Source: Polytrichum commune | Lineage: Eukaryota; Streptophyta; Polytrichopsida; Polytrichales; Polytrichaceae | Length of the DNA: 64,000 bases | Reading direction: 5' to 3' | NCBI GenBank assembly: GCA_950295325.1 | Contig: OX485803.1 | Coordinates: 15,996,001 to 16,060,000, forward strand | Shown: in pieces, positions 25,256 through 36,873 of the stretch | Layout: every line of letters begins with the position of its first letter | Position numbering within the stretch: position 1 is the stretch's first letter | Made by a program: the position numbers and the translations under genes | The notes under the pieces: generated by a model | What the model was told of the DNA's origin: nothing | What the model saw: the letters and a program-made list of their open reading frames with translations, nothing else | The model's database searches: none

Positions 25256-26897
25256 CTCTCCCGATACTCAAATCACCAACAAAGGTGGAGCGGAACGATC
25301 ACAATGATCCTAATTTTCTGGTGATCGCAACAAGTAAGTGCGGAAGCGAGTGAGCTTCAATTCAGCAATGCCTTTGGTCTATCCATAATCTTTGAACCCT
25401 AACCTAATTCACAATCACACCTCCTTCCTCGCTCGCTCCTTCCCAAATTGCGAGCTGATTGAATGACATTGACTTGAGCTTACCGTTTCTCGCTAGTCCA
25501 AATTCCTACAATCGGTCGTTCGCGCCAAACCTTCGAGAAACAAATACAATCGTCTCGTGACATCAATCCATTCCTTCGCCGACGAAGATTGTCGTTCTCG
25601 TTCCCAATGCTGAGCCTGCTTGACGATGGGCAAGCTTCAGGTCATCGTTGACCTGCCACGTGTCAGAGAGAAGACCGTAGATATGCAATATTCCGGGGTC
25701 AAATATGCAATATTCTCCCTCAAGCTACACTAATATGTGCAATTAGCTTGCCTCATTACCCATGCCTCATTACATTGGCCAAAATCAAATCAAAACGACT
25801 CATACTTTGTTTATAAAACCACATAGTAAACACTTCTTAAAAACACACTAATTCATGGTTTTTTAAAATTCATTGTGGTACTAAATATTTAAATAGTGTG
25901 GAATATCAATACATGAAAGCGGGGCAACATAATTGCACATATCAATGTACACGAGGTTCCCAATGTTTTCACCCTTAAGTCAATGTAGGGAGGGTGTGAA
26001 CATTTACATGGTTGTTGTATGGGGTTTAACATTTGTTGTTGAAGCATATCTGATTCAATGTGAACATGCTAATGAAAAAAATTAGGAGTAAATATATTCA
26101 AGCGAGCATTCGTTTCGGATCCTTCACCCTCCAAAACTATTGCAATATTTAACCTTGAATGTAGCTAAGCATCCTAGAATAAAATGAAAATAAATAAACG
26201 TCAATGATTTATATTTGCTTGCGATGTATGTTTAGCGCCTCTTACCCATGGGTTGTGTGGACATGGGGGGCATAAGTATTCTAAGGAATGCCAACCACCA
26301 CTAAAGCTTTACTAGAGGTTACAGTTGAAATGTGGTGTTTAGCAAAGCTTCATGTTGTTGACAACATCTTACCAATTTTTGAGTGAATAATTTATCAAAA
26401 AGTTCAGGTTGTAAGGTTGCATGGAAAATGTTGGATGAAGCCAAATTTGTTTGCATCCAATCATTTTGGGGGGTGTTTAACAAAGTTTCCTATGAGAACC
26501 CAAGGGTTTGTCCTTGTGAAATGATATTAAGTGCACTCTGGTTTTTTTAGGTTTGTTCAAAGTTTTCACCTTTAGAAAGGGGTAATATTCTTCAAGATCC
26601 CACAAATCCGTGACGCCTATTTTGGGATTGCATGTAGAATCACATCAACTCCATGATGAAGCAACATTTGTAATTAATTTATGCATGTGTCGACTCTTAT
26701 CTTACGACCTAAGCTAGTTTTATAAGAGGGGAAGAAGTGGTAGGGGTAGTATAGAGCATATAAAAATGCGTATAGAGCATGACAAATAGAATTGGTGACA
26801 CTAAATACAATAATTAGTGTAGCGGTCAAATTTCCCCGTTCGAAGCTCCAAGGTTATTTAATGACGGCATCCTTTATGCATCATCAACATGCCATAC
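25256..26897. other. GPN2 upstream region and intergenic DNA
   Basis: The region 25256-25620 has higher GC and CT-rich tracts and is probably promoter and 5' UTR of the minus-strand GPN2 gene. From 25700 to 26897 the sequence is AT-rich with no supported gene. Confidence 0.4.
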
Positions 26898-26900
26898 TTA

Positions 26901-27302
26901 AGGCGGGTTTAGACTTGGAGTCAAGGCTCAAAAATGGGTTGGGGTGAAGAGAGCTCCCAACCTTGTGGACTCTTTCCCTCTAGTTGAGGCCATTGCCATA
27001 GCTTTTATTTGTTTGTAGTAGTTTATTCTTTGAGCATTGAATAGGAGGGGAGAAATTCTAAATTTATTCCACTTTAATCATTATCCATAGAATAGTTCAT
27101 GAGTACGTTGGAACCTCTCATAACCCTCTCATAATTACAGCCTCCAAATGGCCCCAACCCCACCTAAATAGGTTTACACATGAAAGCAATGAATGGAGTT
27201 AGGTTACTTTCTTATTAATGGCCTTGGGGGCCAATTTGCATGCCACATGGGACATATTGGCCTTCGTTCAAAATGGCCTTGGCCCCAAGTCTAAACATGC
27301 CC
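26901..27302. mobile_element. PIF/Harbinger-like MITE, GGGCRKGTTTAGACTTGG ends, copy 1
   Basis: A 402-bp element. The left end AGGCGGGTTTAGACTTGG and right end CCAAGTCTAAACATGCCC are inverted. TTA flanks both sides (26898-26900 and 27303-27305), the 3-bp TWA target duplication of PIF/Harbinger elements. The first base is A where the other copy has G. A second, longer copy in inverted orientation is at 61330-61846. Confidence 0.85.
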
Positions 27303-27347
27303 TTAGGCAATAAACGGGGAAAATCCAACCCCTAGTTATAAACGAAC

Positions 27348-27515
27348 CGGTGGAAGTTCAAGAATTCAGGAAAATTACCCCATCATTGAAGAGGAATCTA
27401 TAGAATAGACCTTGAATAAATAGAGAAAATCTTAAATCTCACAACATGTAACCGGTTGGACTTGGAAACACGAGGATCTTGACCGATTACGTCCGAAAAC
27501 CTCCCCATGCATGAG
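27348..27515 (+). repeat. Repeat family Y, single copy
   Basis: Contains AACCGGTGGAAGTTCAAG, TCAGGAAAATTACC and ACATGTAACCGGTTGGAC followed by GAGGATCTTGACCGATTACG, all hallmarks of the array unit at 55905-57555. Confidence 0.65.
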
Positions 27516-28688
27516 ACCGTACTTACATAGATAGATGTCCCCCCGCCCTAATTTGCGCAACGGAAATCAAAGCCTTGCGATCGATTGGCCCAATCCAAAT
27601 ACCTCATCCCAAACTGGAAGGAGGATTAAAATATGAATAATTGTCAAATTAAAAATTAAACATTAAACTGATGAATCTGGGAAGATTCTACAGTTCAGCC
27701 CCCCCTTTCTCATCGGTCTCCGCCGCGGAGCCGAGCTCATGAATCTGCAATTCTGCTACTAAAGATGCAAATCCAACCCATCTGAGGAGCTCACTCAGGG
27801 AGTGGGGAAGGGTGACGAACGACAACAACATGAAGATGGTTATGGTGTTGAAGTGGTGGACAATGGACATACTTACATACAAGTAATAATAATAAGTATG
27901 CTTGTGGACAGGGAAAAGTGTTGCACTTTTTGCATCTCCGGCGTCGGGAGTGTTAAGGATGTGGGGAGGGTTGTGGGTCGTTGATTTCGGGGGTAACTGC
28001 AAGTTAGCGTGTCGGAGGGAGGAAAGTTGAGTTAAGCTTAATAAGTATCGTGCACACTCCTGCTGGTGACAAGGGAAAGGGAGTGACGATGCTGATGATG
28101 CTGATGGTGGAAGTTTATGTTGATGTTTCTGGGAGCATCCAACCGACCTAGCTTAGGCGGGGTTAGGTGGTAGGAGTAATAGGATGGCACCGGTGCTTGT
28201 TGTTGCGTAGCCGCGAAGAAATCCGTGCTGACTCAAGAAGTCTCTGGGTATAGCTTAGGCCTAGGTGAGGATGTATGTAAATGGTTGTTTTGAAAACCAT
28301 CTGTAAGTTTGCGGTTGGTCATCATTAGAAGTAGTGGTGCGGTGTAGGGAGAATTTCAATACTGTTGCTCTCACAAGCAAGCAACCGAGTGGAAACGGTT
28401 CGGTGTGCAGGTAATAGTAGGGTTATAGTGACACAGGCACGTTTCTCTTCTTGAATTTTGGAACCTGTTGAGATTCAGTGATGCATACGGGGTACGGGAG
28501 ACTGTGAGTAGTCTAGAAGGGGATTAGATTGGAAGTTTGAAAAGATTTTCGAACGCTCATCAAACAAGAATTCTCGTACACATACATACATATATACATA
28601 CGTGCATTGAGCGTTTGGAATTTGGAAAATAATCCTCAAGGAAAAAAAAGAAAAGAAAGACAGATCGCGAACGAAGAAGCTGGTGACC
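27516..28688. other. Upstream region of the PAO gene
   Basis: No independent gene is supported. A 104-codon minus-strand frame (28002-27688) has no recognisable domain. The last 130 bp are A-rich leader sequence immediately before the ATG at 28689. Confidence 0.4.
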
Positions 28689-31600
28689 ATGGCAGCTCTG
28701 TGTGCAGCAGCAACCCCCGCCTCCTCGCTTCTTCTTGGACACTCCTCCTCACCCTCACTAAGCCCGAAAAATTCTGCAGTTCAAGTTGCAATTAAGCATG
28801 CGTCCACGAGCTCCTCCTTTCTCCGGAACCCGCAGAGCAGCAGGCTTACTCTACAAAGGAGAAGGCAGCATGGGATGAAGATGAAAATGAAGATGGGTGC
28901 CATGGTGGCGACCATGGCGCCACCCCGGCCTCCCGTGGAGCCAGACACATCCGAGAGTGGAGAACCCGAGCCCAGCCTGGGCATGGAGGCGGTTCTGCGA
29001 ACGGATGGTGGGGAAGAGAGGAAGGAGGAAGAGGAAACGAGTGGGGATGCTTTTGTGTGGAGAGACCACTGGTACCCAATATCCTTGATTGAGGATTTGG
29101 ACCCCACTGTGCCCACCCCTTTCCAGCTCCTGGGTCGGGAGCTTGTGGTCTGGAAGGATCAGCAAGGCGAGTGGCGAGTTTTTGTGGATAAATGCCCTCA
29201 CCGCCTTGCTCCACTCTCTGTGAGTAGTCCACCTCATCCCTACCCATATCTGTGTTGCGCTCTTGTATTGTGTCGATTTTTCTTTGTCTTGTTAAAATTC
29301 TCCGTGCAAACATGTGCTCTCTCTACCTGCGCATGTGCTTTGCCCTTTTTAGTGACGCCCTGGATTGAAGGAACTTGTCCGCCCATTGTCTTTCTCCACA
29401 TAGGCAAAATGAATGTCCGTAATCCACCTCATCCCTACCATCTCTGTCCTGTGCTATTGGATTGTATCTATTTGCCTTTTCATGTCACGTTCCTCTGGAT
29501 TGAATGGACTTATTTTTTCAATGTCTGCTTTACTGTTTTAATTTACTGGATTGAATGAGGTTATCTGCCCATTTTCTGAGTCCGTTTCGGCAATATAAAT
29601 CTTTTTCAAATTTGAGACGTTCGATCACATAACCCGACCCATCCCTACTATCTCTGTGATTTGCTTTAGAATTGTGTTTATTTCTCTTTCTTGTCAGATT
29701 CCTCTGCAGCTGAACATTATTTTACAAATATGTGCTCTCTATTACTACTCATGTGCGTTGCTGTTTTAAGTGCCTGGATCAAAGGAATTTGACTGCCCAG
29801 TTTCTGACTCTGTTTGGGCAAAAGGAATATTCTCAGTATCTGAGATGATCATTCACGTAATCTACCTCACCCGTTCCATCTCTGGTTTGGGCTCTTGAAT
29901 TTTGTTCATTTCCCTAGTCAGATTCCTCTCCCGTCAAATATCTCACTACAATCCTGTGCTCTCTATCTACGCATGTGCCTTGCTGTTTTGAATGACTGGA
30001 TTGAATGAACTTGTCATTGTCATGTTGTCAAAGTTGGAGGCGATCCATCGATTTGTACACACTGTATCGTACTTGAAAACCTGGGAATTGCTGATACTAG
30101 TTGAAATCGTGTTAGGCTACACAACTACAGTTGGGCCTGAAGGTAATCTAAACGTGTAGAATTGACATAAGTTGTTGAGAATCTGAAGTATGCGCCCAAA
30201 TGTCGTCTCCAATTGGGGCGTCATTTTATCTCATAACATATTGAAGGATCTATACGAGATTGGGTCACCAGGACTCGGAAATTGGAGAGGAATAATTTAA
30301 TCTCTACGGATCTGCATGTCTCTGTAGCTTGGGTTCCTTAGCTGAACGCAGTTCTCTACAGGCCAGCCACAAACAGAGAAGGGTTGGCTTGTTGATGGAT
30401 GAGAAAAATCCATTAAGACAGGAGAGAGTGTAGAAACTAGGGTTTATCCTTTTTATGCCCATCAAATAATTACTGCAAGTTAGACACGAGGGCAACCCAA
30501 CTTGGTCCGAAGTTGGTTCCATGAGGTGGGATGGTAGGTCAGATGGGACTATGAAAATATAAAAAACGATTTTTAAAAGAACTGCAGATGTGGTTCCCAT
30601 GTGGTTTAGGGTATTGGGGGATATTGGACATGATGGATGTGTACATGAGCCCCAGTGCAACTCTTCTTTCCAAATACAGCTTTTCATATTACCCTCCAAA
30701 TGTATCTAAGAGTGTATAATTTGTCGCTACGTAAAGACCTACATCCTGTTTAGAAAGAGGACTTTGAGAGGAATCTAATGACACCATAAGTGCCTAACTC
30801 ATTTAACTTTTGGACCTCCAAAAGGAAACTGTTTTAAGAACCTACCATAAGGAACGTTTTCTTATTCAGGGGTCACTATCCAGACTCCCTAGCGCTTCAA
30901 AAAGAACTAGGAACTTATCTTAAGGGAGTCTGCTATTATCTTGTAATAAGACAATAAGTGCATGAGGCATGCTAGGGGGGGCATGAGATTTGCTAAAGGT
31001 TATTTCTTGTTGATGTCCAGGAAGGGAGACTGGATGAATCGGGTATGCTGCAGTGCTCTTACCATGGATGGTCATTTAAAGGGGATGGCAGTTGTGGTGC
31101 AATTCCACAGGCAGCCACCGAGGGACCAGAGGCTAAGGCCAAATTTTCTCCGCGGGCATGTGCGACAGCTTATCCTACTCTTGTTTCGCAAGGGTTGCTG
31201 TTTGTGTGGCCAGATGAGAAGGGCTGGGAAAAAGCCTCCAAGGCTTCACCCCCAATGTATGTAACCTCTTGCTTCAACTCTTCCAATCTGTAAAGTACTA
31301 GTTTCAGCCTGTGCCATCCTGGCTCATTGCACCTGTCCATATGAATTAATATAATGAACCATCCTGCACTGTCCACTCAATACGCCGCTGTTGAAAGCCG
31401 GCCATTTTGGTAAGGTTGAATGTCAACAGCCTCACCACCCATGTGCCCTTGCCGTTCAGCCTTTCCAAATGTATAGTAGATCTGTTCTGATTTTCACAGA
31501 TAGAAGAGTATTTGCACATGTCAGATTAGTTAGGTGACCTGGCAAGACTATAGATACGGGAAGGAACATGTTGTTGTTCAATGTCTGAGATATGTCTTCT

Positions 31601-34311
31601 TTTGCAGGTTACCTGCAGAGTTTAATGACCCAAGGTTCTCAACTGTGACAATACAGCGGGACTTGTACTATAGTTATGATACACTGATGGAGAATGTCTC
31701 GGACCCATCGCACATCGACTTTGCTCACCACAAAGTTACTGGGAGAAGGGATAGAGCTAAACCGTTGCCATTTAAGGTGCACAAAAGTGGGCCTTGGGGT
31801 TTTACAGGTGCCAACAATGACACTCCAACAATCACAACTGGATTCTACCCACCATGCTACTACTATAACAAGTAATGTTCAACTTATCACTGCATTATAG
31901 TTTCTGCAAGTTATTGTCATTAAGGGCTCGTTGTCAATATTAAATGCTTTTCAAGAACGTTTTTGCACGAGTGTTCGTATTAGTTGAGACGTTATTTCCT
32001 TGGAGTTGAACCTGGAAGCACAACGTTGAGAGGCTTGTGGCTACGGTTGCAGGATTGAACTTCCTGTCAAGCTACCTATTTTGGGTGACCAAAAATGGGA
32101 GATATTGATTTGTTCATTCAACATTCCTATGGCGCCGGGGAAAACGCGATCTATTGTGTGTAGTGCCCGCAACTTTTTCCAGTTTACCATGCCTGGGAAT
32201 GCCTGGTGGCAGGTAATTCTCATTCCTTGAACTTTCTTGCAAAGGGTTGAAACAATGCAATGAAGCAGTTCACCTGCACCTGACAAAAGGTCGTTTGACC
32301 ATCAGCTTGGTCGTGTGCACATTGAGCTTATTGAAATGTGTCATTTCATTATGGCCACGCATGTCATCATCACAATTTCTTGTTAAACGAGTCCTCAAAC
32401 AGACCTCTATGAGCTCCTTGCTAGTTTCTATGTCTGGAGTCATCGAAGATGTAAACAGCAGCCCTTGGGTTTGTTTGAGGTTTTTTTCTTAATGTCTCTT
32501 GGTTCGAATCATGGCACACTCGCTTAGGTTGTGCTTTTAGGTCTGCCATATGGGTATCATTATGCAGCTCATGTTGTTCCATCATGTTGAAGTTGTTTTG
32601 TTTATGTGACAAGGTTGGCTCTGGAAATTTAATGTGACATTTGAGTTATCTGTAAATCTCCTCAAAGAGAGACCAAACTAGGAGTTTGGTTCCTTTTGAG
32701 GGAAATTTCAAATTAAGAGCTCGGTAGAGCGTCTTGTACCTAAGACTAATCTTGGAAGTTAGATGAAACTCTTGGACCTCCTCTTTCATCCAAAAAACTT
32801 TGAGAGAATTTTAGGACCTAAGTAAAACATGGTCTGACCCATGGGACCAGCCACCTCAAATCCCAGCTCGGCTCAGCTCAAGGCAAGCTTGGCCCACTGA
32901 TCCAAGTATAACAGGCTAGAGAGCCGGTTTTGAATAGCCTGGCCCCACTCTTTAGCATATTACTTAGAACCTTAAGAAAACTTGGGTGGCATTATGCATA
33001 AGCTCTCAAACTTACTTACCTTTTAGCCAACTCACTTGGAGTTTGATCCAGAGACTTAACAGATACTTTTTTTGTCCCCCTAGTGCTATGGATAATTGTT
33101 GTGAACTCCTGTATTGACTCTGGGTGCTGAGTAATGCAATCTGTGTTGCTTTTGCAGCTTACACCTAGGTGGTTTGAGCACTGGACATCGAACTTAGTTT
33201 ATGATGGAGATATGATTGTATTGCAAGGCCAGGAAAAGGGCTTCCTAGCGCAGGGTGGTGACATCAATGCACAGTACAGCAAGTTCACTTTCACACCTAC
33301 ACAGGCAGACCGTTTTGTACTTGCATTTCGTAGCTGGTTGAAAAAGCATGGCAATGGCCAGCCTGAATGGTTTCCAGAAGCCAGAGTTGGACAACCTCCG
33401 CCCTCCACTGTTCTCTCCAAACGCGAGGTACCTGATTGTTTTTCCTTCAACAAAGTGCAGATATAGCTGTGACGTCTGTTTTGTGAGGAAGTTTGTACAT
33501 CCACTAGTCTGGGCCAATGCCGTCCTGGCATGTTGCACCCGTGCATATGAATTAATGCCTCGGACCATCCTTACATTGTCCGCTAAATAGGTTGCCATCC
33601 ACAACTGGCCGATTTGGAACTTGGAACTTCAACACCATTTGCCCTCACCGTTCCAAAGTTGCAAAATGTATACTAGTGGATAGTATGGGCCCGGGTGGAC
33701 CTGGCACGTTCTACCTGTGCCCATGAATTAATTTGCTGGATTGGGGCTGGATCATCCTTGCACCGTCTACTCAACATGCCGCCATTGTTTTTGGAACAGC
33801 GGTTGCGTGATTACATGTGACTACCGTCCAAGCTTCCAGAACATACAGTAGATAGCAGTGTTGTATTTGCTCATTCGAGTCATTGGTGCCCAAGTTGGAG
33901 TGTTGGTACTCCACTCGTCTAATTTGCAGATAGTTAGAGCGTGTTGCTTTCTAGGGATTGATCATGGTTCTTTTTTCCTTTTACTGTGCTATTTTCAGTG
34001 AGAGGTTGTAGCCCTTATTCATGCTATTGATTCGTGGAAACATAACAACTTTGCAGATGTTGGACCGGTTGGAGCAGCACACAATGAAGTGTTCATCATG
34101 CAGAAAAGCGCTGAAGGGGTTCCAGTTATGGCAAAAGATTTTGTGGGCAAGTACCATTGTGTTGGCAGCTGGTGCAGGTGTCCCCCCTGGTATGACTATA
34201 CGCGCACTCCTTGCGACGGGATCTGTGATCAGTGCTGCCTTGGCGTACACACTAAAGGAAGCCGAGAAGAATTTCATATTCAAGGACTATGTGCACTCGG
34301 AGATTGACTAG
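28689..34311 (+). CDS. PAO: Pheophorbide a oxygenase (chloroplast Rieske oxygenase), 6 exons
   Basis: Exons 28689-29219, 31021-31256, 31608-31871, 32053-32212, 33158-33427 and 34057-34311 join to 571 aa; all introns are GT-AG. The N-terminal 80 residues are Ser/Ala/Arg-rich and fit a chloroplast transit peptide. The Rieske [2Fe-2S] motif is C169-x-H171 and C189-SY-H192. The mononuclear iron site is in DPSHIDFAHH (288-297). CxxC at 499-502 is the redox pair shared by PAO, TIC55 and PTC52. Two C-terminal hydrophobic segments (about 512-526 and 531-548) anchor the protein in the membrane. The DPSHIDFAHHKVTGRRDRAK block is the PAO type rather than the TIC55/PTC52 type. PAO opens the pheophorbide a macrocycle in chlorophyll breakdown (ACD1/LLS1 in angiosperms). 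The start is the ATG in ACCATGG. A methionine/lysine run (MKMKMKM) near residue 63 is odd. Confidence 0.94.
29227..30015 (+). repeat. Four degenerate ~200-bp tandem repeats in PAO intron 1
   Basis: Units begin with CCACCTCATCCCTACC-like text at about 29229, 29424, 29633 and 29862. Each runs through TGTGCTCTCT..CATGTGC..TGGATTGAATG-type blocks. The first unit starts a few bases after the exon 1 donor site. Divergence between units is considerable. Confidence 0.65.
31298..31490 (+). repeat. Intronic repeat shared by PAO introns 2 and 5
   Basis: The block CCATCCTGGC..TTGCACC..CATATGAATTAAT..CCATCCT in intron 2 recurs twice in intron 5 (about 33503-33680 and 33681-33865). It ends with CCAAATGTATAGTAGAT-like text in each. 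It is non-coding. Confidence 0.55.
33503..33865 (+). repeat. Two further copies of the PAO intronic repeat (intron 5)
   Basis: Two consecutive, diverged units, each with a GCACC/CCTGTGCCCATGAATTAAT..ATCCTT..GTC.ACTCAA core, matching the copy in intron 2. Together they make up most of intron 5. Confidence 0.55.
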
Positions 34312-34730
34312 ATGATGTAGTGTATGTACTGGATGTGATGCTGTAGAAAGGACCTGTGTATAGACATTGTTTGTAAAGATTTAACGGAGAACATAGGAGA
34401 TGCCAGATTAGGCTGCCATTTTACCTACTGAAGAGTTGGGTTGTGAGCAAATATTAGTGCTTGGGATGCCGGTGCTGGATTCTGTATAACACAAGGAAAT
34501 AGAGTGCTCTTCAATGTTTGGGTGCCTTTCTCATACTTTGTGATTGAACTTTGGGATGCACGAAAATCAGGATGAGTCTGCTTGTACACAGGAAGCCAGA
34601 GTCATGAAGAGTTATGTAGTGCATTGGAACTTGATGTTGCTGTGCCTGAAATGAATGAGCTCTTTTGAATTATAAGTTACTATCCATCCTTAAAGGTTGA
34701 GAGAGATATTAAGCTGCGGAGCCCCCCCTA

Positions 34731-35560
34731 CTGTACAAATGCAGATGCTCCCAGGACCTTACCAAATTCTAAGAAGTGGACAACTGGTCTTCATTGGCTA
34801 TGGCTTTCATGACTTGAAGAAAGATGAGATACAATGAATGAGATAACCCTCAAACAAGATGTTTCTGTCAGATAAGTAACTTGAGTTTGTAGACGACACC
34901 GTAAGATTACATGCTGCAGAAGGTGTCCCAAAATTGAAACCATGAAATATTGCACTGCAATTCTTGTTGTGGAAGTAGTATGTTGAGGTTGGCAGGTTGG
35001 TGGGATAAGAGTGGCTCCATGCTGTACAATTGCAGAGACTCCCAGGACCAAGCCGATATCTAAGAGCTACAGAACTGGTCTTTCCTTGCTGTGGTTTGGA
35101 AACTTGAAGAAAGAAGAATTTCGATCAATCAGGTGACTTTCAAGCTATTTTTGTCCGATATGCCACTTGAGCTTGTAGATCCTCGGGGGGTTCACTGGCG
35201 AAAAATTGTAGAACAACGTGCGATAAAAAATAGTGTCTAATATATTCATTGTAGATAAATTTCGTAAAAAACTTACATATAATATAGGGGGTTTTAAAAT
35301 AGTGAAAAAGAATTACATGTAAAATACCATCACACCTTTATTTTGATAAATACCATACCTTATAATCTTTTCTGCAAGGTAAATAGCCCCCCAATAAATA
35401 GGTCCCGAACGCACGTGTATGCAAAATATAAGAGGGAGTGAACCCCCCGAGTGTAGATCACCAGGCTAGGCAACATACTGCAGAAAGTGCCCCCAGATTG
35501 ACAACATAGAATAATGCATCGAAGTTGTTGTTGTTGAACTTGTACACCTGAGATCGACAT
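34731..35560 (+). repeat. 291-bp tandem duplication downstream of PAO, second unit interrupted by a MITE
   Basis: Unit 1 starts at about 34731 and unit 2 at about 35022. Both contain CTCCCAGGACC, AACTGGTCTT, GAAGAAAGA and CTTGTAGA-like blocks. Unit 2 is split by the 270-bp MITE at 35182-35451. Unit 1 therefore shows what the unoccupied site looked like. Confidence 0.7.
35182..35451. mobile_element. MITE, CYCGGGGGGT family, copy 2 (8-bp TSD)
   Basis: A 270-bp element with near-perfect inverted ends CTCGGGGGGTTCACT and AGTGAACCCCCCGAG. A perfect 8-bp direct repeat TGTAGATC lies at 35174-35181 and 35452-35459. It is AT-rich and non-coding. It sits inside the second unit of a tandem duplication whose first unit lacks it, which confirms it as an insertion. 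Confidence 0.9.
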
Positions 35561-36005
35561 GTCGTATGGGGCGTGAGGATACATGGTGACCCAGAAGCAT
35601 GAAGTAAAATCAAAGAATACCAGAATGATGTGAAGAAGCCATGAAGAAGCCGGTAGTTATTGTGAAATGTAACCTGTCATAACACTCTCCATCCATGCAT
35701 CCCGGCCTGCACAATTCTTCAAGCATTAATTACTGATCAAGGAGGCTGTAGTATTTGCATTCAGAGCAGAGAGCCATATCTTATCCATCGGCTTGAAGGT
35801 GTTGTCTGTATTGGAGAACACAGATCAAAGGTAACACATGGAAGAAGGAATCCTATTCTAGTATCATGCCCCCTTGACTTTAGCTTAGCCTAAAAGTTAG
35901 CTCTAAAAACACGGCCTTCACACCATTGACACTATCTAGTCATGAGCCTAGTTGTCAAAGGACGAGGCATGGTTTAAAAGCGGAGATTGTAAGCCTCAAA
36001 CTCTT
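35561..36005. other. Flank of the long hairpin, no gene
   Basis: No supported coding sequence. At about 35974-36000, AAAGCGGAGATTGTAAGCCT nearly repeats the start of the right hairpin arm (36445-36465). Confidence 0.5.
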
Positions 36006-36873
36006 GAAGATCTCATCAATTGTGGCTCACGAAGGATTGTGCTTACACTCCACAGGTGAATCCCTGTGGATTGTTTGGGACCACCATGCACAATGGACGA
36101 CTCCCATACATAGAGAACATATTTCCAAAGTATTACAATGCACATGAAAGTTCACATCAATGATGCCAATAAAAGTGGTAATGTGAACATCCCTAGACAA
36201 ATGTCAATGTCTAGGGCTCCCTAATTTATGCACACATCTATCCAAATTGAGCATCAAACGTTGGATAGGTTTTGTCCCATCCCCAAATGCCTTACCACTT
36301 ATCTGTCTTACCATCGATTTTTGGTAATGGAACTCCTCGTGCCCTCATAACTAAGACTAATATTAATCAATCACAAGGGCCAATGGTGACAAAGTCTTGC
36401 CTCATCTCAAGGTTGAGGCTTAAAATCTCTAGGTTGGCGTTCAAAAGCGGAGATTTTAAGCCTCAACCTAGAGATGAGGCAAGACTTTGTCACCATTGGC
36501 CCTTGTGATTGGTTAATATTAGTCTTAGTTATGAGGGCACGAGGAGTTCCATTACCAAAAATCGATGGTAAGACAGATAAGTGGTAAGGCATTTGGGGAT
36601 GGGACAAAAACTATCCAACGTTTGATGCTCAATTTTGATAAATGTGTGCATAAATTAGGGAGCCCTAGACATTGACATTTGTCTAGGGATGTTCACATTA
36701 CCACTTTTATTGGCATCATTGATGTGAACTTTCATGTGCATTGTAATATTTTGGAAATATGTTCTCTATGTATGGGAGTCGTCCATTGTGCATGGTGGTC
36801 CCAAACAATCCACGGGGATTCACCCGTGGAGTGTATGCACAATCCTTCGTGAGTCACAATTGATGAGATCTTC
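36006..36873. repeat. Long inverted repeat: two 424-bp arms, 20-nt loop
   Basis: The left arm 36006-36429 and right arm 36450-36873 are reverse complements of exactly equal length, with scattered substitutions. The loop is 36430-36449. Short frames on both strands (36272-36508 + and 36607-36407 -) begin with the same residues, MSHPQMPYHLSVLP, simply because of the palindrome. No terminal TSD is evident. Transcription through it would give a long near-perfect double-stranded hairpin. Confidence 0.9.

Noticed and set aside
28781-29313. Minus-strand frames of 111-155 codons opposite PAO exon 1
   Set aside because: They are antisense shadows of a GC-rich coding exon and lack any recognised domain.
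36272-36607. Two frames on opposite strands with the same N-terminal peptide
   Set aside because: They are a by-product of the palindrome at 36006-36873; neither shows a domain or extends beyond the arm.
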